A stretch of DNA of 35,610 bases from Desulfobacterales bacterium (GCA_016931455.1 JAFGES010000088.1:1-35610), one strand, 5' to 3'; shown: positions 8,409-17,177, numbered from the stretch's first letter. A program made the numbers and translations. Notes: generated by a model not told the origin, from the letters alone.

Positions 8409-9713
8409 CTATTTCATAAAACTAGGTAGGAAGGTTATGATTCTCGGAAAAATCATCAGCATTAAAATGCAAATTATATAAGCCGGTAAAAAATAAGCAA
8501 CTCCTTTAAAAACATCCTCCAGAGGTACATCCTTGGCGATGGCTCCTACTACATAAGTGGTTGCCCCTACCGGGGGGGTAACCGCTCCTAGCGTCGTTAC
8601 AACTGTGATGGTGACCCCAAACCAAATGGGATCATATCCCAGTTGCATGGCTACGGGGAAAAAAATTGGAATGGTAATTAAAAGCAACGCCAAAGCATCC
8701 ATAATCGCACCACCCACAATATAAATCCCAAAAATAATGGACATGATGACCAAATTCGATACGGGAAGTCCAACCACCCACGAGGCAATATCAAAGGGAA
8801 TCCGTGTGACTGCCAGGAATCGACCAAATATAACCGCACCCGCAACAATGGTTATCACCATACATGATACCTGCAAAGTGTCTCTTATCGAGGCAACAAA
8901 TCCCTTCCAGGTCAGCCGGCCTTGCGCTAAACTGATGGCTACGGCGAGAAAAGATCCGGCGGCACCGGCTTCGGCCGGTGTAAAAAATCCAAAATAAAGT
9001 CCCAGCATGACTATCAAAAAAAGAGTCCCCATTTCAAAAGCACCGGAAAGAGATTTCAGCTTATCTTTCAAACCGGTTTTAGGCCCTACAGGGCCCCAAT
9101 GAGGCTTGAATCGGCATAACACATATATGCTGATCATTAAAAGTACGGATAGAACTACACCGGCACCGATGCCACCGTAAAAAAGCCTTGCAATAGATTG
9201 TTCGGTTGAAAGGCCGATTACAATTAGAACCACACTAGGTGGAATGACAACACCCAGCGTAGATCCGCAGGCCACAGCACCGGTGCTGAGCATCGCATCA
9301 TATTTGTACTTTTTCATCTGAGGTAGAGCAACTGTTGTCATGGTCGCAGCAGTAGCTGCATTCGAACCGCAAATCGCTGAAAAAGCTGAGCAAGCCAAAA
9401 CAGTAGCCATTGCAATTCCACCACGGATATGACCGATCCATTGGTAAGCCGCATTATACAATTTTTCATTCACACCCGAATAAAATGCAATTTGTCCCAT
9501 AAAAATAAAAAGAGGAATAACGGTCAGGCCATATTGAGAGAAGGTAGACCATAAAACCGAACTGATCATGTTGAGCCCGGCTTTGAATGAAACTACGGAG
9601 CAAAATCCGATAAATCCGACAACTCCCATGGCAAATCCAACCGGCATACCCAGAAAAAAAAGTACGAGCAAAAGAGCAATGATCCCTATGATTCCAATGG
9701 CGGCTAGACTCAT
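8409..9713 (-). CDS. dctM: TRAP transporter large permease subunit
   Basis: DctM is the 12-segment cation-coupled permease of tripartite ATP-independent periplasmic transporters. At 434 residues it has the usual length. It is hydrophobic throughout, with family blocks such as FLGMPVGFAMG, SAICGSNAATAATM and TPPVGATTYVVG. I chose the ATG at 9713, preceded by the strong ribosome site AAGGAGAGG; it overlaps the dctQ stop by one base (TGATG). An upstream in-frame start would add 24 hydrophilic residues not seen in the family. It is the last gene of the ior-paaK-dct operon. The genes in front suggest an aryl acid or 2-oxo acid substrate. Confidence 0.93.
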   Translation of the reverse strand: MSLAAIGIIGIIALLLVLFFLGMPVGFAMGVVGFIGFCSVVSFKAGLNMISSVLWSTFSQYGLTVIPLFIFMGQIAFYSGVNEKLYNAAYQWIGHIRGGIAMATVLACSAFSAICGSNAATAATMTTVALPQMKKYKYDAMLSTGAVACGSTLGVVIPPSVVLIVIGLSTEQSIARLFYGGIGAGVVLSVLLMISIYVLCRFKPHWGPVGPKTGLKDKLKSLSGAFEMGTLFLIVMLGLYFGFFTPAEAGAAGSFLAVAISLAQGRLTWKGFVASIRDTLQVSCMVITIVAGAVIFGRFLAVTRIPFDIASWVVGLPVSNLVIMSIIFGIYIVGGAIMDALALLLITIPIFFPVAMQLGYDPIWFGVTITVVTTLGAVTPPVGATTYVVGAIAKDVPLEDVFKGVAYFLPAYIICILMLMIFPRIITFLPSFMK

Positions 9714-10201
9714 CACAACCTCTCCTTGTTTGAAAATAGGGACCTTAACAATTCCGTAAAAAAAACAAAAGCAACTACGGCGCAACCTAAAGCCACAGCA
9801 TAAATGAAAGGATAATAAATAATTCTCAGAGTTTCTGTAACTTCTCCGGTCTTTCTAAGCGTTTCGGCCAATTTTACGATCTGCCAAGCGGCAAGTAAAA
9901 AGAAAGACAAGCAAATCGTACTGTTTATGACTGTTAGAAATCTTCTTGTTTTATAGGAAAATTTATTTATTAAGACATTTACGGCAATATGTCCTCGATT
10001 CATTTGGGTCTGACCTAGAGCTAATGCAGCTACCATAGCCCCCAAAAACCCCATTAATTCAAAAGTTCCCCTGACCGGTGTCCAAACCCAACGCGAAAAT
10101 ATATTGGAACAAGTCAAAATAATCATACCGACTAATAAGATACCACCTAAAGAAATTAGTACCCTGTTTAGATAGAGACTTATTTTTTCTAGAGTTTCCA
10201 A
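9713..10201 (-). CDS. dctQ: TRAP transporter small permease subunit
   Basis: DctQ is the four-helix membrane subunit that partners DctM. The protein has 162 residues with four hydrophobic segments (about 14-36, 48-66, 86-108, 128-150). The family feature SRWVWTPVRGTFELMGFLGA is present. The start is a TTG, supported by the strong ribosome site AAGGAGGAA about 8 bases upstream. The stop overlaps the dctM ATG by one base. Confidence 0.9.
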   Translation of the reverse strand: METLEKISLYLNRVLISLGGILLVGMIILTCSNIFSRWVWTPVRGTFELMGFLGAMVAALALGQTQMNRGHIAVNVLINKFSYKTRRFLTVINSTICLSFFLLAAWQIVKLAETLRKTGEVTETLRIIYYPFIYAVALGCAVVAFVFFTELLRSLFSNKERL

Positions 10202-10274
10202 AAAATTTCCTCCTTAATCTCGCTTTCCTTAGGCCATCTCACTTCCACACTAAATAATTCTCTGCTGTTCCGCC

Positions 10275-10293
10275 GTGGTTTCTCAGGCACCAC
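10275..10293 (-). promoter_or_regulatory. Small stem-loop after dctP
   Basis: A 5-bp inverted repeat (10275-10279 with 10289-10293) lies directly behind the dctP stop and is not followed by a U-run. In TRAP operons a stem here can protect the abundant binding-protein message; that role is inferred. Confidence 0.25.
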
Positions 10294-10295
10294 AT

Positions 10296-11318
10296 TTATT
10301 TAAAATATTTTTTAACAAGAGCCATGATATCCTGCACAATCGCCTCTGCGGGTAAATCTTTTTTCTGGGCATCTTGAATCCATTTATCCGTAATGGGCTT
10401 GAGCATATTATCCCACCGCATTTTTTGTTCCGCCGTAAGATATATAAATTCAACATTATATTCTTTTTTGGACCAATCCATAGATTCTTTTACATGATTA
10501 TCCATGTAGTTTCCCGTCCATTCGGCCTGCTCGGTGCTCATACCATCAAACACTTTCTGAACATCTTCCGGCAAAGAATTCCAACTTTCCAAATTCATCA
10601 CCACCGCAAATGGGTAAATAACCGTGTTCGTCATGGTTACAAATCTGCAAAGTTCGGCAAATTTGTAATCTTTCATGACTTCAATCGAAGAAAATAAGCC
10701 CTGTACCACACCTTTCTGCAAGGCCTCCGGTGTTGCCGACATCGGCATTCCTACTTGATTGGCGCCCCATGCTTTGAGGATCTGCGCGGCACCCCCCGAC
10801 GCTCTGAGATCTAGCCCTTTAATATCATCAATATTTCTTACAGGCTTGGAAGACATTATATTTGATGGCGCCGTCGTGAACATGGTTAAAACTTTGACCT
10901 TAGCAAAGGCTTCCGGTTTATATTTATTATAAAGATCCCATAACACCCTACTGCCGACTCCGGCATCGGGTATTCCCAGCGGCAGGCTGGTAGCATTGGT
11001 GACCACGAATCTGCCGGGTTGATAGGCCATGCATAAACAACCGATATCAGCCTGGCCGGCTATGACACCGTCGAACATATTTTTAGCATCAAGCAGCGTA
11101 CCACCCGGAAACGTATTAATAACAACCTTTCCATTCGTACGTTTTTCGACTTCATTCTTCCAACGCTCCATCTGCACACAGGGAAAAGTTGGAGCAGCCG
11201 GAAAATTGGCATAATTGAGCTGGATTGGTCCTGCCGTGACCGGTGTCGGCACCCCGACCCATATAAAAACGATAAATGCAATACACCCTATAAGAAGCTG
11301 CCTTAATTTTTTTTTCAT
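10296..11318 (-). CDS. dctP: TRAP transporter substrate-binding protein
   Basis: This is a periplasmic solute receptor of the DctP family. It has 340 residues with a Sec signal peptide: KKKLRQ, a hydrophobic core to about residue 25, and an Ala-type cleavage site near 29 (VTA). The family arginine that binds the substrate carboxylate lies in GLDLRASGG. The ATG follows the strong ribosome site GGAGGT. The gene lies 62 bases behind paaK in the same orientation. With iorAB and an aryl-CoA ligase upstream, the ligand is plausibly an arylacetate (indole-, phenyl- or hydroxyphenylacetate) or an arylpyruvate; no residue seen here proves this. Confidence 0.92.
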   Translation of the reverse strand: MKKKLRQLLIGCIAFIVFIWVGVPTPVTAGPIQLNYANFPAAPTFPCVQMERWKNEVEKRTNGKVVINTFPGGTLLDAKNMFDGVIAGQADIGCLCMAYQPGRFVVTNATSLPLGIPDAGVGSRVLWDLYNKYKPEAFAKVKVLTMFTTAPSNIMSSKPVRNIDDIKGLDLRASGGAAQILKAWGANQVGMPMSATPEALQKGVVQGLFSSIEVMKDYKFAELCRFVTMTNTVIYPFAVVMNLESWNSLPEDVQKVFDGMSTEQAEWTGNYMDNHVKESMDWSKKEYNVEFIYLTAEQKMRWDNMLKPITDKWIQDAQKKDLPAEAIVQDIMALVKKYFK

Positions 11319-11380
11319 TTTGCAAACCTCCTTTGTTAAAAATTATCGTTGTTCTTTTATTTGATTCACTCTCCAAATAC

Positions 11381-12673
11381 TTATACATTACCGTTTCTAT
11401 GATCAAAAACCCGCTGAATTTTTCGCTGAGTACGCGGTAAAAAACCATGCTCGACAATTTCAACCTGACTCCGTACCAGTATCTTGCGTCGAATCTCGGT
11501 GGATATCAGCTCAGACAAACTCGCATCATCATCCTTTCGACCGGCCATTTCCCTTTCCACCCGGACAAGCATCATGTCACGACCATTTTCTTTATGCTTG
11601 AGATGGATTTGATATTCGCTTCCGATCCCCTTTATTTGACTCAGCACATGATCGATCTGGCTTGGATAAATATTTACCGCCCTATAAATAAACATATCAT
11701 CCGTACGTCCTAAGATTCTGTCGTGTAAGGGATACGGAACCCCGCAAGGACAATTGTGATCCAAAATACGTGTTAAATCGTGAGTTCGATAACGAATCAA
11801 CGGACTTGCTTCTTTATGCAAGGTGGTGACCACCAGTTCCCCTTCTTTGCCGTGTGAAACCGGTTTTAATGTTACCGGATCGATTATTTCGAAAATAAAG
11901 TAATCAGACCAATAATGAATTCCATTATGCTGCAAGCAATCAATTCCGGTACCCGGCCCATATAGCTCGGTTAATCCATAAATATCGAAGATATGTTCCA
12001 CCCCCATCAGTTCCTTTATCCGTGTGCGCATTGCATCACTGCAGCGTTCGGCACCCAGAATAATTTTTTTTATCTTTATTTTGGAAACTAAATTACGTTT
12101 ATCGATTTCTTCCGCCATCAGCAGTGCCATCGATGCAGTTGAACAAAATACAGTGGCTTCCATATCAACCATCATTTCACAATGCATTTCCGCATTAGCA
12201 GGACCTATCGGTATAGCCATAGCTCCTAACCTCTCGCAGCCGGCTTGAAAACCGACACCAGCAGTCCACAAACCATATCCCACTGCGATCTGCACACGAT
12301 CTTCAGGGGTTACACCTGCAAGCTCATAGCAGCGGGCAAACATTTCCGCCCATAAGTCGACATCTTTCTTGGTATAACATATTACCTTTCGCTTACCTGT
12401 GGTACCCGAAGACGCATGAATTCGTGTAATCCGGTCAAATGGTACCGCACGCAGAGGAAAGGGATATTCATTCTGTAAATCAACTTTATCTGTAAAAGGA
12501 AGCGCGTGGATGTCATTTAAATTCTGAATATCTTGTGGCTGGATACCTGCCTCATTTAATTTTTTCCGATAGAAGGGAGAATTTTTGTGGGCATGTGCAA
12601 TTGTCCATTTAAGCCCATCGAGTTGAATTTTTTGCAATTTATCGTCAGTCAAATCATAAGCAATAAAACTCAT
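11381..12673 (-). CDS. paaK: Phenylacetate-CoA ligase family protein (arylacetate-CoA ligase)
   Basis: This is an AMP-forming acyl-CoA ligase that makes aryl-acetyl-CoA from arylacetate, ATP and CoA. The 430 residues match PaaK. The ATP-binding loop reads ASSGTTGKRKVICYT; the usual Pro after Gly-Lys is replaced by Arg. The motifs DIYGLTELYGPG and YRTHDLTRIL and the C-terminal hinge (DRILGRTDDMFIYRAVNIYPSQID) are present. The ATG has the ribosome site AAGGAG six bases upstream. It sits 24 bases after iorB. Genomes often place this ligase with IOR, where it may recycle aryl acids. Specificity (phenyl-, indole- or hydroxyphenylacetate) cannot be read from the sequence. Confidence 0.9.
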   Translation of the reverse strand: MSFIAYDLTDDKLQKIQLDGLKWTIAHAHKNSPFYRKKLNEAGIQPQDIQNLNDIHALPFTDKVDLQNEYPFPLRAVPFDRITRIHASSGTTGKRKVICYTKKDVDLWAEMFARCYELAGVTPEDRVQIAVGYGLWTAGVGFQAGCERLGAMAIPIGPANAEMHCEMMVDMEATVFCSTASMALLMAEEIDKRNLVSKIKIKKIILGAERCSDAMRTRIKELMGVEHIFDIYGLTELYGPGTGIDCLQHNGIHYWSDYFIFEIIDPVTLKPVSHGKEGELVVTTLHKEASPLIRYRTHDLTRILDHNCPCGVPYPLHDRILGRTDDMFIYRAVNIYPSQIDHVLSQIKGIGSEYQIHLKHKENGRDMMLVRVEREMAGRKDDDASLSELISTEIRRKILVRSQVEIVEHGFLPRTQRKIQRVFDHRNGNV

Positions 12674-12697
12674 TACATACTCCTTTGGATGTCACTT

Positions 12698-13279
12698 TCA
12701 AAAAAAATTATATCCTGCTTCAATCGCTTTTAAAGAGGCATCCAGCTTTTCTTTTGCTGAAGTCGTCATGTTTTCTTTTGGTCGACGATTTTGCAAAACA
12801 GTCTTTATGTCCTCTACTGAACAAAACATACCTCTTTTTGCCTCCGAAATTTTTGGGATTACGCCTAAAGCAAAACCTAATAGAATAAGATTAACCGCCT
12901 TTGGATTGCCGATTTTCCGAGCAAGATGATCCGCATTTACAGAAAATAAAGGGCCGTCATATTTGGGTTTCAAATCATAATCACTGTTGACTACAATCCA
13001 TGCCCCTTTTCTTAAAAAATAACCGTGCTGATCAAAGTTTTCAGCTTTCAATGCCAGCAGGCCATCAGCACTCAGGGGGCGTATCAATGGACTGTAAAAA
13101 TTACCAATCTTGAGATGTGATACAACCGTTCCGCCCCTTTGGGCCATTCCGTGTGTTTCTGAAGTAAAAACCGACATCCCTTTGAGAATAGCCGCTTCCG
13201 CCAGAAGGCGTGTGATAAAGAGTATCCCCTGACCGCCGACACCGCTAATAACAATCTGATGTGTCATGGCTTGACTCAT
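12698..13279 (-). CDS. iorB: Indolepyruvate:ferredoxin oxidoreductase beta subunit
   Basis: IorB is the gamma-type domain subunit of IOR, which interconverts arylpyruvate + CoA and aryl-acetyl-CoA + CO2 with ferredoxin. It has 193 residues. The hallmarks are VISGVGGQGILFITRLLAEAA and TSETHGMAQRGGTVVSHLKIG. The ATG overlaps the iorA stop by four bases (ATGA), with the strong ribosome site AAGGAGG inside the iorA end. A second ATG four codons in is possible. Confidence 0.94.
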   Translation of the reverse strand: MSQAMTHQIVISGVGGQGILFITRLLAEAAILKGMSVFTSETHGMAQRGGTVVSHLKIGNFYSPLIRPLSADGLLALKAENFDQHGYFLRKGAWIVVNSDYDLKPKYDGPLFSVNADHLARKIGNPKAVNLILLGFALGVIPKISEAKRGMFCSVEDIKTVLQNRRPKENMTTSAKEKLDASLKAIEAGYNFF

Positions 13280-15114
13280 AAATCCTCCTTACTCTCGATG
13301 CTCTTATTCCTCGATTTTATGGAATGCTTTGGGCATACCTGAATGCAAACACCACACTGATTGCAAAGCAAGGCATCGATATGAATGCGTTTTTGATTTT
13401 CGTCTAGAAGAAGTGCCGGGCAACCAAAATGATCAATACAATAACCGCATCCGTCACAACCATTTGTTACTTCAACCGGTATTGGCCGTTTAAGTTTATT
13501 TTTTTGCAATTCATCAATTAGGCAAGGATGTCTTGCTATTAAAACCGAAGGACCATTATTCTTGCTGTAAGCTAAAGCTTGCTTCAACAATAATGTCAGT
13601 TTATTCATTTCGTAGGGATCCACCTCATGACAAAATTTTACTCCACATCCTCGAACAAGCATCTCTATATCAACGGTCTCAAGCGGCTCCCCCTTTACCC
13701 CGATTCCGGTCGCAGGTGTGGGCTGATTCCCCGTCATAGCCGTTGTTCGATTGTCAAGAATCACGACAACAATTGGGACTTTTTGGACAACTGCATCAAT
13801 TAACGCCGGAATGCCGGCATGAAAAAATGTGGAATCACCAATTGTCGCCACAATATCGGGCGGTTTAGGTTCATCTTTATAAGCCTGATAAAACCCTTCA
13901 GCCTGGCTGATAGCCGCCCCCATACAAAGAACGGTATCAACAGCCCCGAGGTTTAATCCAAGTGTGTAACATCCAATATCGCTTGTAAGTATGCCTTTTG
14001 GTACCACTTTCTTAATAGCGAAAAAACTGGCTCTGTGTGGACATCCGGCACAAAGCGTAGGGCGACGGTCGGAAGCCGATGGGTGAAGAACCGGTTGTGA
14101 TTTGATGCCGACAAATCCACAAACTATCTCCTGTATAATTTCCGGCAGCAGCTCACCCGCTTCAGGTACCGTTTGGGTAAGTTTACCTTTTACACGGTGC
14201 CGATCAGCTATCTGCATCTCAATTACACCGGTGGTTTCTTCAATGACTAAAACTTCATCATAGGTTTCTATAAGATGGGAGATAAATTGTTTGTGTAAAG
14301 GATAGGGTTGCAAAACCTGATAGATGGGAATAGCTTCCCACAAGTTCAAATCCTTTATGACTTCTTTTGTATGCGACGCTGCTATGCCGGATACGACAAT
14401 CGCTCTGCGTGAATTTGTTTTCGAATTAAGCCGAACCGGTGCGGTTGCCGGGTAAGCAGAAATAGCCGAAAGCTTTTTCCCCAGCTCTTTGTGCAAATGG
14501 TAACGAAATTTCGGGGTAGCCGCCCAGCGGGTGGGATTCTTTTTAAAATCGGCTTGCCTTTTAAAGTCATGAATGTCCTCTAATTGAATATCTTGACGAG
14601 CATGGCAAACCCTTGTAGTCGGACGCAGCATTACCGGTATTTCAAATTTTTCTGAAAGATCATAAGCCAAAGTCACCATATCCTTCGCCTGCCGAGGAGA
14701 ATCCGGGTCAAGAACAGGGATCATTGCCATCATTGCCATCAATCGACTGTCCTGTTCCGTTTGTGAAGAATGGGGTCCGGGATCATCCGCGCTAATCACT
14801 ATAAATCCACCCTTTGAACCCATATATGCAGCACTCATAAGAGGATCGGAGGCTACATTTAACCCCACCTGCTTCATACTGACTGCGGTTCGCAAACCGG
14901 CTATACTACCTGCATAAGCAATCTCAAAAGCGACTTTTTCATTAACAGCCCATTGAATATGCATTGACTTTTCACGACTCTGTTGAAAGTAAGCAAGCGA
15001 GGAAAGAATTTCAGAAGCAGGCGTACCGGGATATGACGTTGCAATGGCACAACTATTTTCCTGCAACCCTCGTGCTATGGCTTCATTACCCATCAATAAT
15101 TTTCGTTTATCCAC
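13276..15114 (-). CDS. iorA: Indolepyruvate:ferredoxin oxidoreductase alpha subunit
   Basis: IorA is the large, TPP-binding subunit, with 612 residues. The N-terminal pyrimidine-binding domain begins LLMGNEAIARG and has SYPGTPASEI. The TPP domain has CAGCPHRASFFAIKK and the Mg-TPP loop GDSTFFHAGIPALIDAV. The C-terminal ferredoxin-like domain (CDGCGYCIDHFGCPAL and CNQCGVCIQVCP) holds two [4Fe-4S] clusters. The start is GTG with GGGGAGA seven bases upstream. It is the first structural gene behind the Trp-rich leader, about 57 bases downstream of the attenuator terminator. The reaction is reversible; the leader suggests the reductive-carboxylation direction (inferred). Confidence 0.95.
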   Translation of the reverse strand: MDKRKLLMGNEAIARGLQENSCAIATSYPGTPASEILSSLAYFQQSREKSMHIQWAVNEKVAFEIAYAGSIAGLRTAVSMKQVGLNVASDPLMSAAYMGSKGGFIVISADDPGPHSSQTEQDSRLMAMMAMIPVLDPDSPRQAKDMVTLAYDLSEKFEIPVMLRPTTRVCHARQDIQLEDIHDFKRQADFKKNPTRWAATPKFRYHLHKELGKKLSAISAYPATAPVRLNSKTNSRRAIVVSGIAASHTKEVIKDLNLWEAIPIYQVLQPYPLHKQFISHLIETYDEVLVIEETTGVIEMQIADRHRVKGKLTQTVPEAGELLPEIIQEIVCGFVGIKSQPVLHPSASDRRPTLCAGCPHRASFFAIKKVVPKGILTSDIGCYTLGLNLGAVDTVLCMGAAISQAEGFYQAYKDEPKPPDIVATIGDSTFFHAGIPALIDAVVQKVPIVVVILDNRTTAMTGNQPTPATGIGVKGEPLETVDIEMLVRGCGVKFCHEVDPYEMNKLTLLLKQALAYSKNNGPSVLIARHPCLIDELQKNKLKRPIPVEVTNGCDGCGYCIDHFGCPALLLDENQKRIHIDALLCNQCGVCIQVCPKHSIKSRNKSIESKEDL

Positions 15115-15170
15115 TTTATCTCTCCCCTTTCCGAGGATTATCCATTCTAAAACTTCAGTGAACTTATATA

Positions 15171-15209
15171 AAAAAAGCCACGGCTTCCGGAAGAAGACCT
15201 GGCTTTTTT
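15171..15209 (-). terminator. Intrinsic terminator of the ior leader
   Basis: On the minus strand, AAAAAAGCCA (15209-15200) pairs over 10 bp with TGGCTTTTTT (15180-15171). Two further GC pairs follow inside past a bulged G at 15181, and the apical region contains the self-complementary CTTCCGGAAG. The 3' arm is a U-tract, as in a Rho-independent terminator. It lies between the leader peptide and iorA, so it must be read through for the operon to be expressed. It is the off-state structure of the proposed attenuator. Confidence 0.8.
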
Positions 15210-15323
15210 AGGACTTAATGAGCCATGAGCAACTTCCACGCCTTTCGCTGAAACTTCTCACGACTCTGAATTTTCTATTTTTTTATTCAGCAGGGGTGAG
15301 CAAGCTTCATGGCTTGTACCACC
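15200..15323 (-). promoter_or_regulatory. Tryptophan attenuator: mutually exclusive leader hairpins
   Basis: Four overlapping pairings can be drawn on the minus-strand RNA. Hairpin A (15295-15323: CACC/GGTG plus GCTTG/CAAGC) overlaps the last Trp codons and the leader stop. Hairpin B pairs 15296-15300 with 15257-15261, plus a 6-bp inner stem 15285-15290/15266-15271; it competes with A. Hairpin C pairs 15257-15266 with 15220-15229 (10 bp, two G-U) and competes with B. Pairing D joins 15221-15225 to 15200-15204, which is the 5' arm of the terminator; it competes with both C and the terminator. A ribosome stalled on Trp codons frees the B segment. B then blocks C, C's 3' arm pairs as D, and termination is prevented. 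A ribosome at the stop codon covers the B segment, so C and the terminator form. The pairings are read by eye. Confidence 0.75.
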
Positions 15324-15345
15324 ACCACCAAAATATATGTTTCAT
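15307..15345 (-). CDS. Trp-rich attenuator leader peptide
   Basis: A 12-codon ORF encodes MKHIFWWWWYKP, stop TGA. Four consecutive Trp codons are flanked by Phe and Tyr, so six of twelve residues are aromatic. The ribosome site GAGG (plus-strand CCTC at 15351-15354) lies about 5 bases before the ATG. It is followed by competing hairpins and a terminator ahead of iorA. The size and the MK-IF opening resemble trpL of enteric bacteria. This is what a ribosome-stalling sensor of charged tRNA-Trp looks like. It has no product role of its own. Confidence 0.85.
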   Translation of the reverse strand: MKHIFWWWWYKP

Positions 15346-15587
15346 TATGACCTCAAACGCTATCTATTTTTTTTCAATATTTGAATCTATCTTGTATTTA
15401 ATCTATCTAAAGCTCCCTGAAACTTTCATTTTAAAGTCTTAGCAAATATAAAAGCTTTGTTATTATGTTTTTAGTTACCCGAGGTGAAAAATTTTGTCAA
15501 GTCCCTAATGACTAATTAATTTTTTATTCCGTATTTATTTTCTTCCTTTTCTAAAGCAACTCAATATGTTCTCTGTCTCTTCTATAC
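15346..15587. other. AT-rich spacer upstream of the ior leader
   Basis: No gene is supported here. On the minus strand there is a perfect -35 hexamer TTGACA (plus-strand TGTCAA at 15495-15500). The sequence 17 bases downstream (TAACTA) is a poor -10, so this is only a candidate promoter for the leader and operon. The spacer also holds the untranslated end of the HD-GYP gene, with no clear terminator. Confidence 0.3.
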
Positions 15588-17081
15588 TCACTCCGAAAAG
15601 CGGCTCTCCAATAGATATTTGACAACTTTTTTATCTAATTTTCCTTGCTCAGCCTCCTGAGAAAGAATTTTGAAAGCATTTTTCTGGTTCATACCTTTCC
15701 GGTAGGGACGATCCGTGATGAGGGCATCATAAATATCAGCTACAGACATTATCCGAGCTACCATAGAAATTTCATTCGCCGTCAAACCATCCGGATAGCC
15801 ACTGCCATCCAGCTTTTCATGATGATGTCGAATAATATCCAGCGCAATGCCTAAATTTTTTTGTAAAGGTAAACAAATCTTGTAACCGATATACGGGTGG
15901 GCTTGCATAATCTCCCATTCTTGACGGTTAAGCGGTCCAGGTTTATTTAGTATCTCTCCCGGCACGCCAATTTTACCGATATCATGCAAAGCACCTCCAA
16001 ATTTCAGAGCTTCGATCTCTTTCGGCGACAGCCCCATCTTCCAACCCAGCATTATTGCCAAATTTTTCACCCGCTCAATATGACCTTTTGTGTAAGAATC
16101 TTTGGCTTCAACAGCCTGCGCCAGAGAAAAAATAACATTTTCAAAACTGGTTAGACTATTGTTGAGTTTTTTTAAATTGATCAATGAATTCGTTCTGGCG
16201 ATTAATTCCATTTTATTGGGTGGCTTCGTAATAAAATCGTCTGCACCCGCTTTTATTCCCTCAACCTTTGCATCAGTATCGTTTAAAGCAGTTACTAGAA
16301 TTACCGGAATCATGCGGGTGGTCTCTTTTTGTTTTATCCTCCGACAAACTTCGAAACCATCCATACCCGGCATCATAATATCCAGCAACACTAAATCCAC
16401 ATCGACTTTTGAAACCAGTGCAAGGGCATCTTCGCCGTTAGTTGCCTTGATGACTTCAAATTCGAGAGGAATAAGGAAAGCTTCCAGTAATTTTAAATTA
16501 AGAGGTTCATCATCAACAATCAGAACTTTTGATCTTGATGAATCAGCATACTTTATTTCGTTTTCAAAGAAATAAACACTGTTTTTGCCTTTAAGTTTGG
16601 CCATGCATAAAGCATCCTGCGCCCTCTGAATTAGTTTTTCTTTATTTTCACCGTGAATCGGATAAGCGGCAAGGCCGATACTAACCGTCAAATTCGATCG
16701 ATCGGATTCCTCAACCGAACACCTAATACGTTCGGCTGCGCGAAGTGAGGTGGATAGCTCGGATTCTGTTAAAATAACGGCAAAAACATCACCGGAATAT
16801 CTTGCAGCCAAATCCACGTTGCGGATATTAGCATTGATCACGTTTGCAATTTCTTTTAGCGTGAGATCCCCTTTTAAAGGGCCATATCGCCTATTATAGT
16901 AACAAAATGAATCGATATCGATCATGAATAGGGTAAAATTACCCCCATAACGTTTGGCCCTGCTGATTTCGCGCTCAAGGGCAATTTGGAAAAAACCATT
17001 GTTAAATAGGCCGGTAAGAGTATCGGTGAAAGGTACGCCGACCTCCTTTTCGTAATTTAACTCTGCTTGTATATCAGCCAT
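15588..17081 (-). CDS. GGDEF-like / REC / HD-GYP response regulator
   Basis: The protein has about 497 residues in an unusual order. Residues about 15-170 are GGDEF-like, but the signature reads SGDVF, lacking the final Glu, so cyclase activity is doubtful. Residues about 185-305 are a receiver domain (VLIVDDEP, phospho-acceptor Asp in LVLLDIMMPGMDG, Lys in ITKPP). Residues about 320-495 are an HD-GYP phosphodiesterase with intact GALHDIGKIGVP and HHHEKLDGSGYPDGL, so c-di-GMP hydrolysis is likely. I chose the ATG at 17081 behind AAAGGGTGA; a TTG at 17108 would add nine residues. It is the last gene of the signalling cluster, downstream of a histidine kinase that may phosphorylate it. Confidence 0.87.
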   Translation of the reverse strand: MADIQAELNYEKEVGVPFTDTLTGLFNNGFFQIALEREISRAKRYGGNFTLFMIDIDSFCYYNRRYGPLKGDLTLKEIANVINANIRNVDLAARYSGDVFAVILTESELSTSLRAAERIRCSVEESDRSNLTVSIGLAAYPIHGENKEKLIQRAQDALCMAKLKGKNSVYFFENEIKYADSSRSKVLIVDDEPLNLKLLEAFLIPLEFEVIKATNGEDALALVSKVDVDLVLLDIMMPGMDGFEVCRRIKQKETTRMIPVILVTALNDTDAKVEGIKAGADDFITKPPNKMELIARTNSLINLKKLNNSLTSFENVIFSLAQAVEAKDSYTKGHIERVKNLAIMLGWKMGLSPKEIEALKFGGALHDIGKIGVPGEILNKPGPLNRQEWEIMQAHPYIGYKICLPLQKNLGIALDIIRHHHEKLDGSGYPDGLTANEISMVARIMSVADIYDALITDRPYRKGMNQKNAFKILSQEAEQGKLDKKVVKYLLESRFSE

Positions 17082-17177
17082 GACAGATGATTCACCCTTT
17101 CTTTTCAAAACACATCTTTATTCTTAATCAACGGGCCTATGCAGGTATTGCCAAAATCAAACAGTCGCTTACTTCAG

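Noticed and set aside
15319-15330. (ACC)4 microsatellite as a mere simple repeat
   Set aside because: On the minus strand it is a run of four Trp codons in a leader ORF with ribosome site, stop and attenuator hairpins, so the coding explanation is better.
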